Shown here: piece after piece, positions 1 through 9,585 of the stretch
Position numbering within the stretch: the stretch's first letter is position 1
Layout: each line of letters begins with the position of its first letter
NCBI RefSeq assembly: GCF_000507145.1
Contig: NZ_AYTO01000031.1
Span: 1 to 64,000 of the forward strand
Direction of reading: 5' to 3'
Length of the DNA: 64,000 bases
From: Bacillus tequilensis KCTC 13622
Lineage (GTDB): Bacteria > Bacillota > Bacilli > Bacillales > Bacillaceae
Program-made: the position numbers and the translations under genes
Notes under the pieces: generated by a model
Database searches by the model: none
Seen by the model: the letters and a program-made list of their open reading frames with translations, nothing else
Told to the model about the DNA's origin: nothing

Positions 1-98
1 GTAAAGAAACAGCACAAAACAAAAAAGCTTGTAGAAAAAACACCGTTTTCTCTACAAGCTGAAGATACCAATATCATTTGGTATCTTCTTTGGTAGTT

Positions 99-115
99 CG
101 AGTCCCTCAACCTAG
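99..115 (-). repeat. Degraded tRNA-Leu att core (copy 6, distal)
   Basis: Fifteen of 17 positions match the core of the tRNA-Leu(GAG) anticodon arm (CTAGGTTGAGGGCCTAG on the minus strand). The flanking TAGTAAAAACATATCA and GGTTATGAAAGCTT also flank the core copies near 19.95 and 8.78 kb, so this is a homologous element end and not a chance match. Confidence 0.7.
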
Positions 116-382
116 TAAAAACATATCACTGGTTATGAAAGCTTATTTTCATTATACGCCCTATCCCCATTTTCATCATTTCTATATGTTTTCACGAATT
201 ATGGTTAAAAATCTGTGATTAAATTGTGCCCATATAGATTAGCAAATATGCCATTGACAGCAAATCATGAACTCCTAAATGAAGGGCAGGTTACTGAAAA
301 AAGAAAGAATAACATGCAGTTGTATTGAGAACATAAAAACAAATAATTTATATACATTCCGCATCTTGTCAATCCAGTATGT

Positions 383-469
383 TATACTGTAAACAAACCT
401 TTGAAGTTTAAACCTTTTTCTATTACCTTGTACCATCTCTCCCTACTCGAACGTTGAGTGGGGTTTTTT
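383..469 (+). ncRNA. Candidate short transcript downstream of cspC (copy A)
   Basis: An extended -10 element (TG-T-TATACT, -10 at 383-388) is followed about 55 bases later by a hairpin plus T-run (441-469, stem CCCTACTC/GAGTGGGG). A transcript from about 395 to 468 would be about 75 nt and convergent with cspC. No reading frame with a ribosome site is seen. The same arrangement is kept in the second copy at 6232-6318. There is no good -35 box, so the promoter call rests on the extended -10. Confidence 0.35.
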
Positions 470-491
470 ATTAAGTATTGTACAGAGAACA

Positions 492-530
492 TAAAAAAAC
501 AGGCCCTTTATAAAGAGCCTGTTTGTATAA
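492..530 (-). terminator. Terminator of cspC copy A
   Basis: An inverted repeat (AACAGGC.../...GCCTGTT) lies directly after the cspC stop, with a T-run on the minus strand. An equivalent hairpin follows the second cspC copy. Confidence 0.8.
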
Positions 531-540
531 CGATTGAAGA

Positions 541-756
<216 letters not shown>

Positions 757-860
757 CTAGTGTGTTACCACAATGTATTACTATCCTTGCCCAAAGTATC
801 ATCAAGACGAAAAGTCAATATTCATACTATCCTTTACACGAACAAAAATAACTCCCCTTT

Positions 861-889
861 ATAATAGCACGAACCGGAAATAACTGCAA
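861..889 (-). promoter_or_regulatory. Sigma-A promoter of cspC copy A
   Basis: On the minus strand TTGCAG (884-889), a 17-base spacer, then TATTAT (861-866). The second copy keeps the same spacing (6713-6741). Confidence 0.7.
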
Positions 890-931
890 GTTAATATTAT
901 GTTCCATTTATGGTATTATTCGTTAGGTAAG

Positions 932-1010
932 TCATTCAAATTACTTGCTACAATAAATTGACATCGCAATGTCTGATTTCGTAAATATTTATGCTTCTCA
1001 AAAGCACTGA
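932..1010 (-). pseudogene. Short Rap-like fragment
   Basis: The minus strand reads a frame with QTLRCQFIVASNLND. It matches, with several changes, the segment QTMRCxFIAAGNLID of the larger Rap relic at 12075-12740, and the DNA around 938-975 is visibly similar to 12360-12398. Only about 25 codons survive. It is a trace of a Rap phosphatase/anti-activator gene, too short to assign to a particular family member. Confidence 0.4.
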
Positions 1011-1046
1011 TCATCTATTTCTTTCGCTTTCATATAAGGTAGCGTT

Positions 1047-1262
1047 TCATTTATTCGTAACAAGATTATACGGAATACCTAGGGAGCTGAACTCTAGTTC
1101 TAAATCAGCGTTTTCCGAACATATAAAAATCTGGAGCATCTCTACAGAAGCTTCAAGATTTGATTCTTCATGGAATACGCTTTTTCCAGCCCCCATAACG
1201 ATATGTATTTCGTAAGTATAATCATCACTTTTTTCCACTAAAGTCTTCGTGAAGCATTTCAT
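1047..1262 (-). CDS. Small protein of unknown function (71 aa)
   Basis: I do not recognise this family. The protein is soluble and acidic, without membrane segments. The start is supported by AGGAGG eight bases upstream of the ATG. It lies between the cspC copy A promoter and the divergent HxlR-type regulator gene. It could be a small stress protein or a remnant of a larger gene; the good ribosome site argues for a real coding sequence. Confidence 0.5.
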   Translation of the reverse strand: MKCFTKTLVEKSDDYTYEIHIVMGAGKSVFHEESNLEASVEMLQIFICSENADLELEFSSLGIPYNLVTNK

Positions 1263-1395
1263 TTCCCTCCTATGTTCATTTATTTAACCATTACAAATAC
1301 TCATTTTGTTTTTCTACACTTAAGTTATTGAATTATTTCCCTTAAACAGCCACATCTTGTTACCAATAAAATATATTTCATTTCATAATCATAAT

Positions 1396-1424
1396 TTGAC
1401 TATTTTAGAAAATTATTTGATACT
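1396..1424 (+). promoter_or_regulatory. Probable promoter of the HxlR-type regulator
   Basis: TTGACT (1396-1401), 17 bases, GATACT (1419-1424). The 13 bases TTGACTATTTTAG are identical to those at the glcU promoter (3113-3125), hinting at a common origin or shared control. It leaves a leader of roughly 140 bases before the gene; the rest of 1263-1570 shows nothing else. Confidence 0.5.
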
Positions 1425-1570
1425 AAAAGGAACTAGGGGTATAAAAAGTAACTAAAAAAAGAGATATCAACCTTTTTAATTCAAAGTACCCAAATACTTT
1501 TCCATTATTTTTGTTACAATAAATGCATAAGTTATTTTTCATCCATATTTATTGAAGGAGGACTTATAAT

Positions 1571-1888
1571 ATGGGAGAGTCGAAAGATTTACAACCTAAA
1601 GTAGAAAAAAGCTTCGAGATAATTGGGAAAAAGTGGACAGGGTTAATTATTTATGTGCTAATGAGTGGGCCTAAGCGCTTTAGTGAATTAAGTGAGAGCA
1701 TGCCTTCCTTAAGTAGAAGGATATTAACTGAACGGATTAAAGAATTAGAAGAACAGGGAATTATTGTACGAAATGTAATCCCCGATCGTCCGATACGTTC
1801 TGAGTACTCTTTAACTCAAAAAGGAACAGAATTAGGAAAAATATTAGGACCGATTAGTCAATGGGCGGAAAGCTGGGTCAAGGATTGA
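1571..1888 (+). CDS. HxlR/MarR-type winged-helix regulator
   Basis: This 105-residue DNA-binding protein of the HxlR family has a typical core (GKKWTGLIIYVLMSGPKRFSELSESM, then SRRILTERIKELEEQGII). Such regulators in Bacillus (YodB, CatR, HypR) often sense quinones, diamide or hypochlorite through a cysteine and control flavin oxidoreductases. This protein has no cysteine in its translation, so thiol sensing is not supported. It sits 71 bases upstream of, and co-directional with, an azoreductase gene, its most likely target. SD GGAGGA precedes the ATG. Confidence 0.85.
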   Translation: MGESKDLQPKVEKSFEIIGKKWTGLIIYVLMSGPKRFSELSESMPSLSRRILTERIKELEEQGIIVRNVIPDRPIRSEYSLTQKGTELGKILGPISQWAESWVKD

Positions 1889-1959
1889 CCGTTCTTTTAG
1901 AATCTATGCCAATAAACACAACGTTATTGTTAATAATCTAATAAGGAAGGAAGATCTCC

Positions 1960-2595
1960 ATGTCTAATGTTCTCTATATAACAGCACATCCTCTGCCTGA
2001 AGATGAATCACTCAGCATGACCGTAGGCAAAGAATTCATTGAAAGTTACAAGCAAACACATCCTGATGATGATGTTGTCCATTTAGATTTATATCAAGCT
2101 GATATTCCTTATCTAGACGCAGATGTATTTAATGGTTGGAAAAAACTTCGCTCTCAAGCTTCACTTCAAGATTTATCAACGGATGAACGGCTAAAAGTCG
2201 CCCGTTTAGCTGAATTAGGCGGACAGTTTTTGTTAGCTGATAAATATATTTTTGTAACACCTATGTGGAATTTTTCCGTTCCAGCCATCATGAAGACCTA
2301 TATTGACGCAATCGCAGTGTCAGGTAAAACCTTCAAGTATACTAAAGAAGGTTCAAAAGGATTACTAAAAGGAAAAAAAGCTCTCCATATACAATCTCGA
2401 GGAGACATCTACTCACATGGTCCTGAAATGGAAAGAGAGATGGGAAACCGATACTTAGAAGCCGTTATGGATTTTTTTGGTGTCAAATCTTTTGAAAGTA
2501 TTATTATTGAAGGGCAAATGAAGTTTCCAGAACAAGCTCCTCAAATTAAAGATAAAGCAATTCAACAAGCCAAAGAGATGGCTAAACAATTTTAA
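1960..2595 (+). CDS. azoR: FMN-dependent NADH-azoreductase
   Basis: This is a 211-residue flavodoxin-fold quinone/azo reductase that uses FMN and NADH for two-electron reduction of quinones or azo dyes. Landmarks are the N-terminal ITAHPLPEDESLSM phosphate-binding loop, the MWNFSVPAIMKTYIDAI segment (about residues 107-123) and QSRGDIYS. Length and motifs fit the AzoR/AcpD family. It follows an HxlR-type regulator in the same direction with its own AAGGAAGG ribosome site, suggesting a small detoxification unit. B. subtilis has paralogues elsewhere, so the specific name is by family only. Confidence 0.88.
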   Translation: MSNVLYITAHPLPEDESLSMTVGKEFIESYKQTHPDDDVVHLDLYQADIPYLDADVFNGWKKLRSQASLQDLSTDERLKVARLAELGGQFLLADKYIFVTPMWNFSVPAIMKTYIDAIAVSGKTFKYTKEGSKGLLKGKKALHIQSRGDIYSHGPEMEREMGNRYLEAVMDFFGVKSFESIIIEGQMKFPEQAPQIKDKAIQQAKEMAKQF

Positions 2596-2608
2596 TCCAA
2601 AACATAGT

Positions 2609-2634
2609 AAGGCCTTGAACCTTTTCAAGGCCTT
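2609..2634 (+). terminator. Hairpin after the azoreductase gene
   Basis: Perfect stem AAGGCCTTGAA/TTCAAGGCCTT lies 13 bases after the stop codon. The T-run is delayed (from about 2650), so termination may be weak. Confidence 0.6.
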
Positions 2635-2639
2635 CAAAT

Positions 2640-3112
2640 GTCTACAAGCTTTTTTGTTTTATCCCTCTTCATATAAAATAGCTCCCTCATGCCTCTAACC
2701 TGCTTGATTTATACGACTGTACCCTTTATGGTCGATTGTTGAGTGCGTATTGAATTTACTTCTTTTCTTTCCCAGAAGATATACTAGATGAATTTTGTAT
2801 GATCGTAAGAATATGTTGCCATACATAATATCTCTGCCATTTTTTGAGTCTCGCCTTTCTTTTTTATATGTTGGTTAACAAACCACACATAACACATGCG
2901 ATAAACTAACCTAAGTAACCATTAGTAACTTAGATTAGTTTTTTTCGTTGTAACTGAATTTTTCTTTTGGAATCAGATTTCATATAGATTAACCATTTTT
3001 ATTATTTCAGACCCGAAACATTAAAAATAAAACCTTATTCTATAAGGTTTTATTTTAATTTGATATAGAAAGATTTATTCGAAGAACTAATCAGAAACGC
3101 AAAATAAAATCA
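2640..3112. other. Intergenic region with duplicated palindromic motif
   Basis: No gene is seen. A hairpin with T-run occupies 2903-2948 (arms AAACTAACCTAAGT/ACTTAGATTAGTTT). Its loop side contains a 23-base motif (2910-2932) repeated with four changes at 3129-3151, over the glcU promoter. Confidence 0.5.
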
Positions 3113-3148
3113 TTGACTATTTTAGTTACCTAAGTTACTATTAGTAAC
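3113..3148 (+). promoter_or_regulatory. glcU-gdh promoter with overlapping operator-like palindrome
   Basis: TTGACT (3113-3118), 17 bases, TACTAT (3136-3141). The perfect palindrome GTTACTATTAGTAAC (3134-3148) covers the -10 hexamer, so a bound repressor would block RNA polymerase. A near copy lies 219 bases upstream. The protein binding it is unknown; the nearby HxlR-type regulator is one candidate. Confidence 0.65.
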
Positions 3149-3216
3149 GTAAAGTGACGAAACAAAACTAGCCACTTTTAATACATCAAGGGTTTGGGAA
3201 AGAAGGTTTGGATCAA

Positions 3217-4068
3217 ATGGATATTTTCTTAGCCATTCTTCCTGCAGTTTTTTGGGGAAGTATCGTCCTCTTCAATGTCAAGTTAGGCGGAGGACCTTAT
3301 AGTCAAACACTTGGAACAACGATTGGAGCACTGATCTTTTCAGCTGTTACCTATCTCGTTATCCATCCTGTATTGACGCCTTTTATCTTTATTGTAGGAA
3401 TCGTTTCTGGGTTGTTTTGGGCTGTTGGACAAAGTAATCAGTTAAAAACCATTGAATATATTGGTGTTTCTAAAACGATGCCAATTTCAACAGGTATGCA
3501 GCTCGTATCAACAGCTTTGTTTGGGGTGATTGTTTTTCATGAATGGTCAACAGTCACTACAGTTCTATTGGGAATACTAGCCCTCCTTTTTATCGTGATT
3601 GGGATTGTGTTAACCTCTCTTGAAAGAAAAAAAAGCGAAGAGCAATCTGGTCAATTTAAGAAGGGCATTATCACACTCATCATATCTACGATTGGATATT
3701 TAGTATATGTTGTCGTTGCACGTTTGTTTAACGTTGATGGCTGGGTAGCTTTATTCCCTCAAGCTATTGGTATGTTTATTGGCGGACTCATCCTCACTTA
3801 TAAACATAAACCTTTTAATAAATACACAATTCGTAACATTATACCAGGTCTTATATGGGCTGCGGGTAATATGTTCTTATTTATTTCCCAACCTAAGGTA
3901 GGGGTAGCGACAAGTTTTTCACTATCACAAATGGGAATTGTCGTTTCAACGCTTGGAGGTATCTTCTTACTAGGCGAAAAGAAAACAAAACGTCAACTGA
4001 TTTCGATTTCACTTGGCATTGTGCTCATTATTTTGGGTGGAGTGCTGCTGGGAATAGCAAAAAGTTAA
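3217..4068 (+). CDS. glcU: Glucose uptake protein GlcU (GRP/DMT transporter)
   Basis: This 283-residue integral membrane protein of the sugar-uptake GRP family within the DMT superfamily has about ten hydrophobic helices (for example ILPAVFWGSIVLFNVKLGG at the start and IVSTLGGIFLLG near the end). It imports glucose without phosphorylation, most likely with protons. I chose the ATG at 3217 because AGAAGG at 3201-3206 is well spaced for it; a TTG at 3208 is too close. The gdh gene follows 64 bases later, a pairing known from B. subtilis and B. megaterium where imported glucose is oxidised. Confidence 0.88.
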   Translation: MDIFLAILPAVFWGSIVLFNVKLGGGPYSQTLGTTIGALIFSAVTYLVIHPVLTPFIFIVGIVSGLFWAVGQSNQLKTIEYIGVSKTMPISTGMQLVSTALFGVIVFHEWSTVTTVLLGILALLFIVIGIVLTSLERKKSEEQSGQFKKGIITLIISTIGYLVYVVVARLFNVDGWVALFPQAIGMFIGGLILTYKHKPFNKYTIRNIIPGLIWAAGNMFLFISQPKVGVATSFSLSQMGIVVSTLGGIFLLGEKKTKRQLISISLGIVLIILGGVLLGIAKS

Positions 4069-4114
4069 AATACATTTCGAGCTAACAGTAATATATCTAA
4101 AAAATAATCGTTAG

Positions 4115-4918
<804 letters not shown>

Positions 4919-4966
4919 TAAGAATAAGGCCTTAAGGCTTTAGAAAAATAAAAAATAGAAGTCTGC

Positions 4967-5013
4967 GGACACTGAACTTATAGCACTAGTGCTGTTTGTT
5001 CGGTGTCCTTCTT
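4967..5013 (+). terminator. Terminator of glcU-gdh
   Basis: Inverted repeat GGACACTGAAC (4967-4977)/GTTCGGTGTCC (4998-5008) followed by TTCTTT, just after gdh. Confidence 0.7.
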
Positions 5014-5163
5014 TATATCCTTTCAAACTTTTTTCAGAGCAATTATCACGTTATTATGATATTCAACACGATCATAAAAATTTTCACTTGATTTTCCCGA
5101 AAAGTTATTGACACTGAAAAACCGATCATGTTATTATTAAAAATTTGATATCCCATTCCATGT

Positions 5164-5190
5164 ATGGTAATCTTAAGTTGAGTTACCATA
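5164..5190. promoter_or_regulatory. Inverted repeat upstream of ydeB
   Basis: Arms ATGGTAA and TTACCAT flank about 13 bases immediately upstream of the ydeB ribosome site. It could be an operator or a 5' mRNA hairpin. A possible promoter lies upstream (TTGACA at about 5109, then TTATTA after 17 bases). Confidence 0.4.
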
Positions 5191-5206
5191 TATGGAGGTG
5201 GATTAT

Positions 5207-5668
5207 ATGTTTCAAATTGGCGATAGGATTGTTTATCCAATGCAAGGAGCAGGTATAATTGAAGCCATAGAAGAAAAAGAAATCTTAGAGGAAAAACAAC
5301 ACTATTATGTCATAAAAATGTCAATCAGTAATATGACAGTTATGATTCCAACGCGTAAAATATTGAGTTCAAATATACGACCAGTTACTGATATACTTGC
5401 ATTAAAACACATTATGCACATTTTTCAGCATGGAGAATCAGATAAGTTACTGCCGTGGAAACAAAGGTATAAAGTAAACACAGACAAAATAAAAACGGGT
5501 AAAATACAAGAAGGTGCTGAAGTTGTGCGTGATTTAATGCGTTTGAAGAAAGAAAAAGCACTTAATGCAAGCGAAAAAAAAATGTTGGATAATGCATATG
5601 AATTTTTGATTAGTGAACTGGAAGTCATAAAAGGAATCACTGAAAATCAAATAAAAAGTTTCTGTTAA
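5207..5668 (+). CDS. ydeB: CarD-family transcription regulator YdeB
   Basis: This 153-residue protein has an N-terminal CarD/TRCF RNA-polymerase-interaction domain (FQIGDRIVYPMQGAGIIEAIEEKEI, typical VVYPxHGxGxI pattern) and a helical C-terminal part. CarD-like proteins bind the beta subunit and modulate open-complex stability. The ATG at 5207 follows GGAGGTG at the right distance; an upstream ATG at 5192 overlaps that site. In B. subtilis ydeB neighbours cspC, as here, so this part looks like displaced native chromosome next to att relics. Confidence 0.85.
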   Translation: MFQIGDRIVYPMQGAGIIEAIEEKEILEEKQHYYVIKMSISNMTVMIPTRKILSSNIRPVTDILALKHIMHIFQHGESDKLLPWKQRYKVNTDKIKTGKIQEGAEVVRDLMRLKKEKALNASEKKMLDNAYEFLISELEVIKGITENQIKSFC

Positions 5669-6231
5669 GGTTAATTATAGATAATGTTTTGCATTCCAAA
5701 AAGCACCCTTTAATTTTCATAATATTACGATTAAGGTAAACTATTTCAAAAACGTTTAACTTCTTCAACTTACTTTAGAACATTAACCTCTTTTATTATC
5801 CCTACAATCTAATCAGTTTCAAAATTTCTTCAACGAACATTTGAAGTTTTATCAAAACACTCACTGAAATAGTCACTTGGTTTTTGTAATCCTGATTCAC
5901 ACTGGCACGGACAAGGAGCCGTAAGGATGGAAGAGAGGCAGGGCTTTCATTGTTTTAGGTCTAAGTGATTATTTCCAGAAGAAAAAATAATTACTCTCCT
6001 CTCTATCTTTAAGAATTTCTTACATCTGCTGCGACAGTGAGAGATATGCGAGTTGTAACAACTAAATATATGGTCAACAATAAAAAATGAAGAAATTTCT
6101 AGATATCATTCATTTAATCTTGTACTTAAATTAACAGGCAGGTTACTGAAAAAAAGAATAACATGCAGTTACATCGAGAACAGAAAAACAAATAATTTAT
6201 ATACATTCCGCATTTTGTCAATCCAGTATGT
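5669..6231. other. Intergenic region between ydeB and cspC copy B
   Basis: No open frame with a ribosome site is seen. From about 6133 the sequence parallels the block around 268, marking the edge of the cspC duplication. A purine-rich stretch near 5910-5945 has no recognisable motif. Confidence 0.4.
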
Positions 6232-6318
6232 TATACTGTAAACAAACCTTTGAAGTTTAAACCTTTTTCTATTACCTTGTACCATCTCTCCCTACTCGAA
6301 CGTTGAGTAGGGTTTTTT
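6232..6318 (+). ncRNA. Candidate short transcript downstream of cspC (copy B)
   Basis: Extended -10 TG-T-TATACT (6232-6237) and a perfect hairpin CCCTACTC/GAGTAGGG with a six-T run (6290-6318) bound a predicted RNA of about 75 nt. Both control elements are conserved with copy A at 383-469 while nearby bases have drifted, and no peptide frame is evident. Confidence 0.38.
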
Positions 6319-6341
6319 ATTAAGTATTATACACAGAACAG

Positions 6342-6380
6342 AAAAAAACAGGCCCTATATAAAGAGCCTGTTTGTATAAA
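6342..6380 (-). terminator. Terminator of cspC copy B
   Basis: Stem AACAGGC.../...GCCTGTT immediately downstream of the cspC stop, matching the hairpin after copy A. Confidence 0.75.
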
Positions 6381-6390
6381 CGATTGAAGA

Positions 6391-6678
<288 letters not shown>

Positions 6679-6712
6679 CTATCCTTTACACGAACAAAAA
6701 TAATTCTCCTTT

Positions 6713-6741
6713 ATCATAGCACGAAACGGAAATAACTGCAA
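6713..6741 (-). promoter_or_regulatory. Sigma-A promoter of cspC copy B
   Basis: Minus strand TTGCAG (6736-6741), 17-base spacer, TATGAT (6713-6718); homologous to the copy A promoter. Confidence 0.7.
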
Positions 6742-6897
6742 ATTAGTATTATGTTCCATTCATGGTTTCATTATTTGTTAAACATGTAGATAATACCAGT
6801 GCAAAATAAGATGCCTATTAATAACTTTGCTTTGAAAACACCGTGAAAATGAATCACAAGTGTCTTCAAACCTTTTTCTTGGCTAAATAGTACTTCA

Positions 6898-7074
6898 CTA
6901 TTGATTGTTAAAGATTTCTTTAAAAAGTTCAGCTGTTTCTCGATCGAGTGCAATGATGTTCTTTTAAAAGCAGAGCTGCCCGCTGGTAAAGCTTGTTTCT
7001 GCAGATGTTTCCAAACGGTCACTCATGGTATATCCCCATTTGCCAAGGTGCTCATAAAAATAGAGCTTAATCAT
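6898..7074 (-). pseudogene. Small gene with an in-frame stop
   Basis: From ATG 7074, preceded by AAAGGAAG at good distance, the frame reads MIKLYFYEHLGKWGYTMSDR and runs 36 codons to a TAA. It then continues in the same frame through KNIIALDRETAELFKEIFNNQ to a second stop, giving 58 residues if the TAA was once sense. I do not recognise the family. The continuity of protein-like sequence past the stop suggests a recent nonsense mutation. An overlapping 83-codon frame (6771-7022) looks like a shadow. Confidence 0.45.
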
Positions 7075-7441
7075 AAATCATCTTCCTTTCCAAAGCCTTT
7101 TTAATTAAGAAACAAGGAAATTCAAGCTGAATAGTAAATGGGCTTCTAGCTCTCTTTATCTTGTCTCTCAAAAATCAATCAATATTTTCTTAATGTTTGC
7201 TCCTCAAACAATCCATGTTCACGGTCTAATTAAACTGATTCCCATAGAGACCAGGGAGAGAGTTTAGCTCGATAAAAGGCTGGGTATAATCTTCATACGC
7301 TTTGTATCTCGGTTGGCTCTGCTAATTGAGCTTTCAATCAGTTTTCGCAATCCCAATCATTTTACAGTGGGATCGAGAAACTGATTCATTTAACAGCTTT
7401 TGAAAAGGATCCTTAGCTGGCGGGCAAGTTATAACAAAACC
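7075..7441. other. Intergenic region upstream of the desaturase gene
   Basis: No intact gene. A minus-strand frame around 7223-7310 (RYKAYEDYTQPFIELNSLPG) looks like the end of a lost gene of unknown type. A hairpin ATCCCA/TGGGAT lies near 7350-7373. Confidence 0.35.
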
Positions 7442-7455
7442 ATGATACTTATCAT
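7442..7455. promoter_or_regulatory. Palindrome upstream of the desaturase gene
   Basis: Perfect inverted repeat ATGATA-CT-TATCAT about 90 bases upstream of the start codon. It is a candidate binding site for a DesR-like activator, but I cannot confirm a match to the known DesR site. Confidence 0.3.
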
Positions 7456-7544
7456 ATATGGAGTATGACAGCTGGGACTTCAAAGGCTATAAAACGTTTT
7501 CTATACTTAGATTAAAAACAGCAGGGAAGGAGAAACTTTTAAGA

Positions 7545-8573
7545 ATGAATAAACAAAATCTAAGGACTTTGAGAAAAATGGTTACCCCTTATGAAAAGTC
7601 CGATTCACAAAAAAGTATTTATCAAATCATAAACACATTGGTGCCATTTTTCCTGTTATGGTGTTTGGCATATAAGAGCTTGTCGATTTCTTATATCCTT
7701 ACATTAACGATTTCTGTCCTTGCGGCAGGTTTTTTAGTGAGAACTTTCATTATCTTTCATGATTGCTGCCACTATTCCTTTTTTAAGAACAGAAAGGCGA
7801 ATCGAATTCTTGGAACAATAACAGGAATTCTAACTCTGCATCCTTTTGATCATTGGGCACACGATCATTCTATCCACCATGCGACAAGCAGCAACCTGGA
7901 CAAACGCGGTACAGGCGATATTTGGGTACTGACCGTTGAGGAATATAAGGAAGCCTCAACTAAGACAAAAATCATGTACCGTTTGTACAGAAATCCGTTT
8001 GTTATGTTTGTTATCGGACCGATTTACGTCTTTGGGATTACTAATCGTTTTAATCGTAAAGGGGCAACACGCAAAGAACGGATGAATACGTATGTAACGA
8101 ACCTGGGGATCGTCGCTTTGGCAGCACTTTTATGTTGGGCTATCGGCTGGCAAAACTTTCTGCTGATTCAGACGCCAATTTTTATGATATCGGGATCCCT
8201 CGGAATTTGGATGTTTTATATTCAGCATACGTTTGAGGATTCATATTTCGAAGAAGATGAGCATTGGGAATATGTAAAAGCAGCAGTTGAAGGAAGCTCT
8301 TTTTATAAGCTTCCAAAAGTCATGCAATGGTTAACAGGCAATATCGGTTTCCATCATGTTCATCATTTAAGCCCAAGAGTCCCAAACTATAAGCTTGAAA
8401 TCGCACATAACAACACTGAACCATTGCAAAACGTGCCGACCATCACACTGACAACAAGTATTAAGTCGTTAAAGTTCCGCCTATGGGATGAAGAAAGCAA
8501 AAAATTTGTTGGTTTTAACCACTTAAAAAAAACTTCTAAAAGCCAAGTACCAGATCAGCTAAGAACGGATTAA
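7545..8573 (+). CDS. Des-like acyl-lipid desaturase
   Basis: This 342-residue membrane di-iron desaturase introduces double bonds into acyl chains of membrane lipids and restores fluidity in the cold. The three histidine boxes are clear: HDCCHYS, HDHSIHH and HHVHH; SSNLDKRGTGDIW and AAVEGSSFYKLP are as in B. subtilis Des (YocE), of which it looks a paralogue. I chose the ATG at 7545 (AAGGAG upstream, family-like length); the frame is open back to 7458. No desK/desR-like genes are adjacent, unlike the B. subtilis locus. It ends about 120 bases before an att relic. Confidence 0.88.
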   Translation: MNKQNLRTLRKMVTPYEKSDSQKSIYQIINTLVPFFLLWCLAYKSLSISYILTLTISVLAAGFLVRTFIIFHDCCHYSFFKNRKANRILGTITGILTLHPFDHWAHDHSIHHATSSNLDKRGTGDIWVLTVEEYKEASTKTKIMYRLYRNPFVMFVIGPIYVFGITNRFNRKGATRKERMNTYVTNLGIVALAALLCWAIGWQNFLLIQTPIFMISGSLGIWMFYIQHTFEDSYFEEDEHWEYVKAAVEGSSFYKLPKVMQWLTGNIGFHHVHHLSPRVPNYKLEIAHNNTEPLQNVPTITLTTSIKSLKFRLWDEESKKFVGFNHLKKTSKSQVPDQLRTD

Positions 8574-8618
8574 ATAAACTCCATAATCGATGATAATGGG
8601 CAGTGTATCTTACAGAAT

Positions 8619-8667
8619 AAAAGTGCAGACTCGCGCAAAGGTTTTGTGCAGAGGTCAGCACTTTTTT
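8619..8667 (+). terminator. Probable terminator after the desaturase gene
   Basis: Arms AAAGTGC/GCACTTTTTT with a long imperfect loop followed by a T-run, 45 bases after the stop codon. Confidence 0.5.
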
Positions 8668-8690
8668 AATGCCAAATGTACTTGCAACAA

Positions 8691-8787
8691 AAAATACCAA
8701 AGGTGATTAAATCCTTGGTATTATCGGGATGCGGCCGAGAGGACTTGAATATCCACGGGTTATTCACCCACTAGGCCCTCAACATAG
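8691..8787 (-). repeat. Relic att site with tRNA-Leu 3' half (copy 3)
   Basis: A hairpin (ATACCAAAGG/CCTTGGTAT) is followed by a near-perfect copy of the 3' half of tRNA-Leu(GAG), from the discriminator base to the anticodon arm, with the att core at 8771-8787 (one mismatch). The right arm continues to about 8895 and is homologous to 111-235. No integrase remnant precedes this copy. Confidence 0.85.
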
Positions 8788-8974
8788 TAAATCTTTAACA
8801 TTGGTTATGAAAGCTTGTTTTCATTACACTCCGTAACTTCTCGTTATACCATTTCTATATGTTTATACGAATTATGGTTAAAAAATGGTGAATCAAAACA
8901 TAATGATATCAATCTGTCCATACGGTAAACGTCAAAATCCATTCTATGTTTTTATTCTCTAAGGAACATTTAAA

Positions 8975-9583
8975 AATTAGTATATCATACTGTTGAATCT
9001 CATTTTTATCATTTGTTAAGCTTAATGCTAGCATAAGAAGAATCCGTGCTTTTGTGGGATTTCATGATTCAGATACGACTATCCGAGTTGATTATCCATA
9101 TCAGTACGGCTAACAATTCCCCTATTGAGTCGAGATGACCGTATGACGGTAACCCCGTTGTTTAACGCATCATGAATTTCAACTTCTGCTTGTTTAGAAA
9201 TAGTATAGCCTTCAGCCATAGCTACAATAATTCCTTTTGCACCTGCTTGTACCGCTGCGTCATATAAATAACGATTATCCCCTTGATGCGCATATATAAT
9301 CGAAACCTTAGACAACTCGTTGATTAACCTTACGTCAAAGGCTGTTTCGGTAGTATGGCGATAGGTAATATCTTTATAAAAATAGTAAACCTCTCCTCCA
9401 ACAATTGAGCCAATGTATCCTTGTTTCAGGCCTTAAACGGGTCTACCGTTGCAGTGTTCGTTTTTGTTATAAAACGTGCGGATCCAATACGATCATTGAG
9501 AACAACAAGCACACCTTTTCCATGTGATTTTTTTTATCACAATCAACTTTCACACCATTATAAATGTTTAACAGGCCTTCTGG
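8975..9583 (-). pseudogene. Asparaginase relic (AnsA-like C-terminal part)
   Basis: The minus strand carries consecutive pieces of a type II-like L-asparaginase: NPEGLLNIYNGVKVDCD, then [58 protein letters not shown], then past a frameshift VVSES-stop-NPTKARILLMLALSLTNDK. The N-terminal catalytic half is missing and several frameshifts and stops break the frame. The relic abuts the stop of the threonine-synthase-like gene, which suggests it was the last gene of that operon. Confidence 0.8.
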
Positions 9584-9585
9584 AT

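Larger units (their letters stand above)
1..540. other. Non-coding left edge with att relic and cspC-distal repeat
   Basis: I see no credible gene. A hairpin at 26-60 (arms AGCTTGTAGA/TCTACAAGCT) reads as a minus-strand terminator. A small hairpin at 63-84 and an att-like core at 99-115 are followed by a roughly 120-base arm that recurs at about 8782-8895. From about 270 the sequence is the distal part of a duplicated block whose second copy starts near 6133. That block contains a promoter, a short transcript region and a terminator. Confidence 0.6.

Noticed and set aside
6771..7022. 83-codon minus-strand frame
   Set aside because: It overlaps a better-supported small gene in another frame, lacks a ribosome site, and most of its N-terminal half is the out-of-frame reading of that gene.
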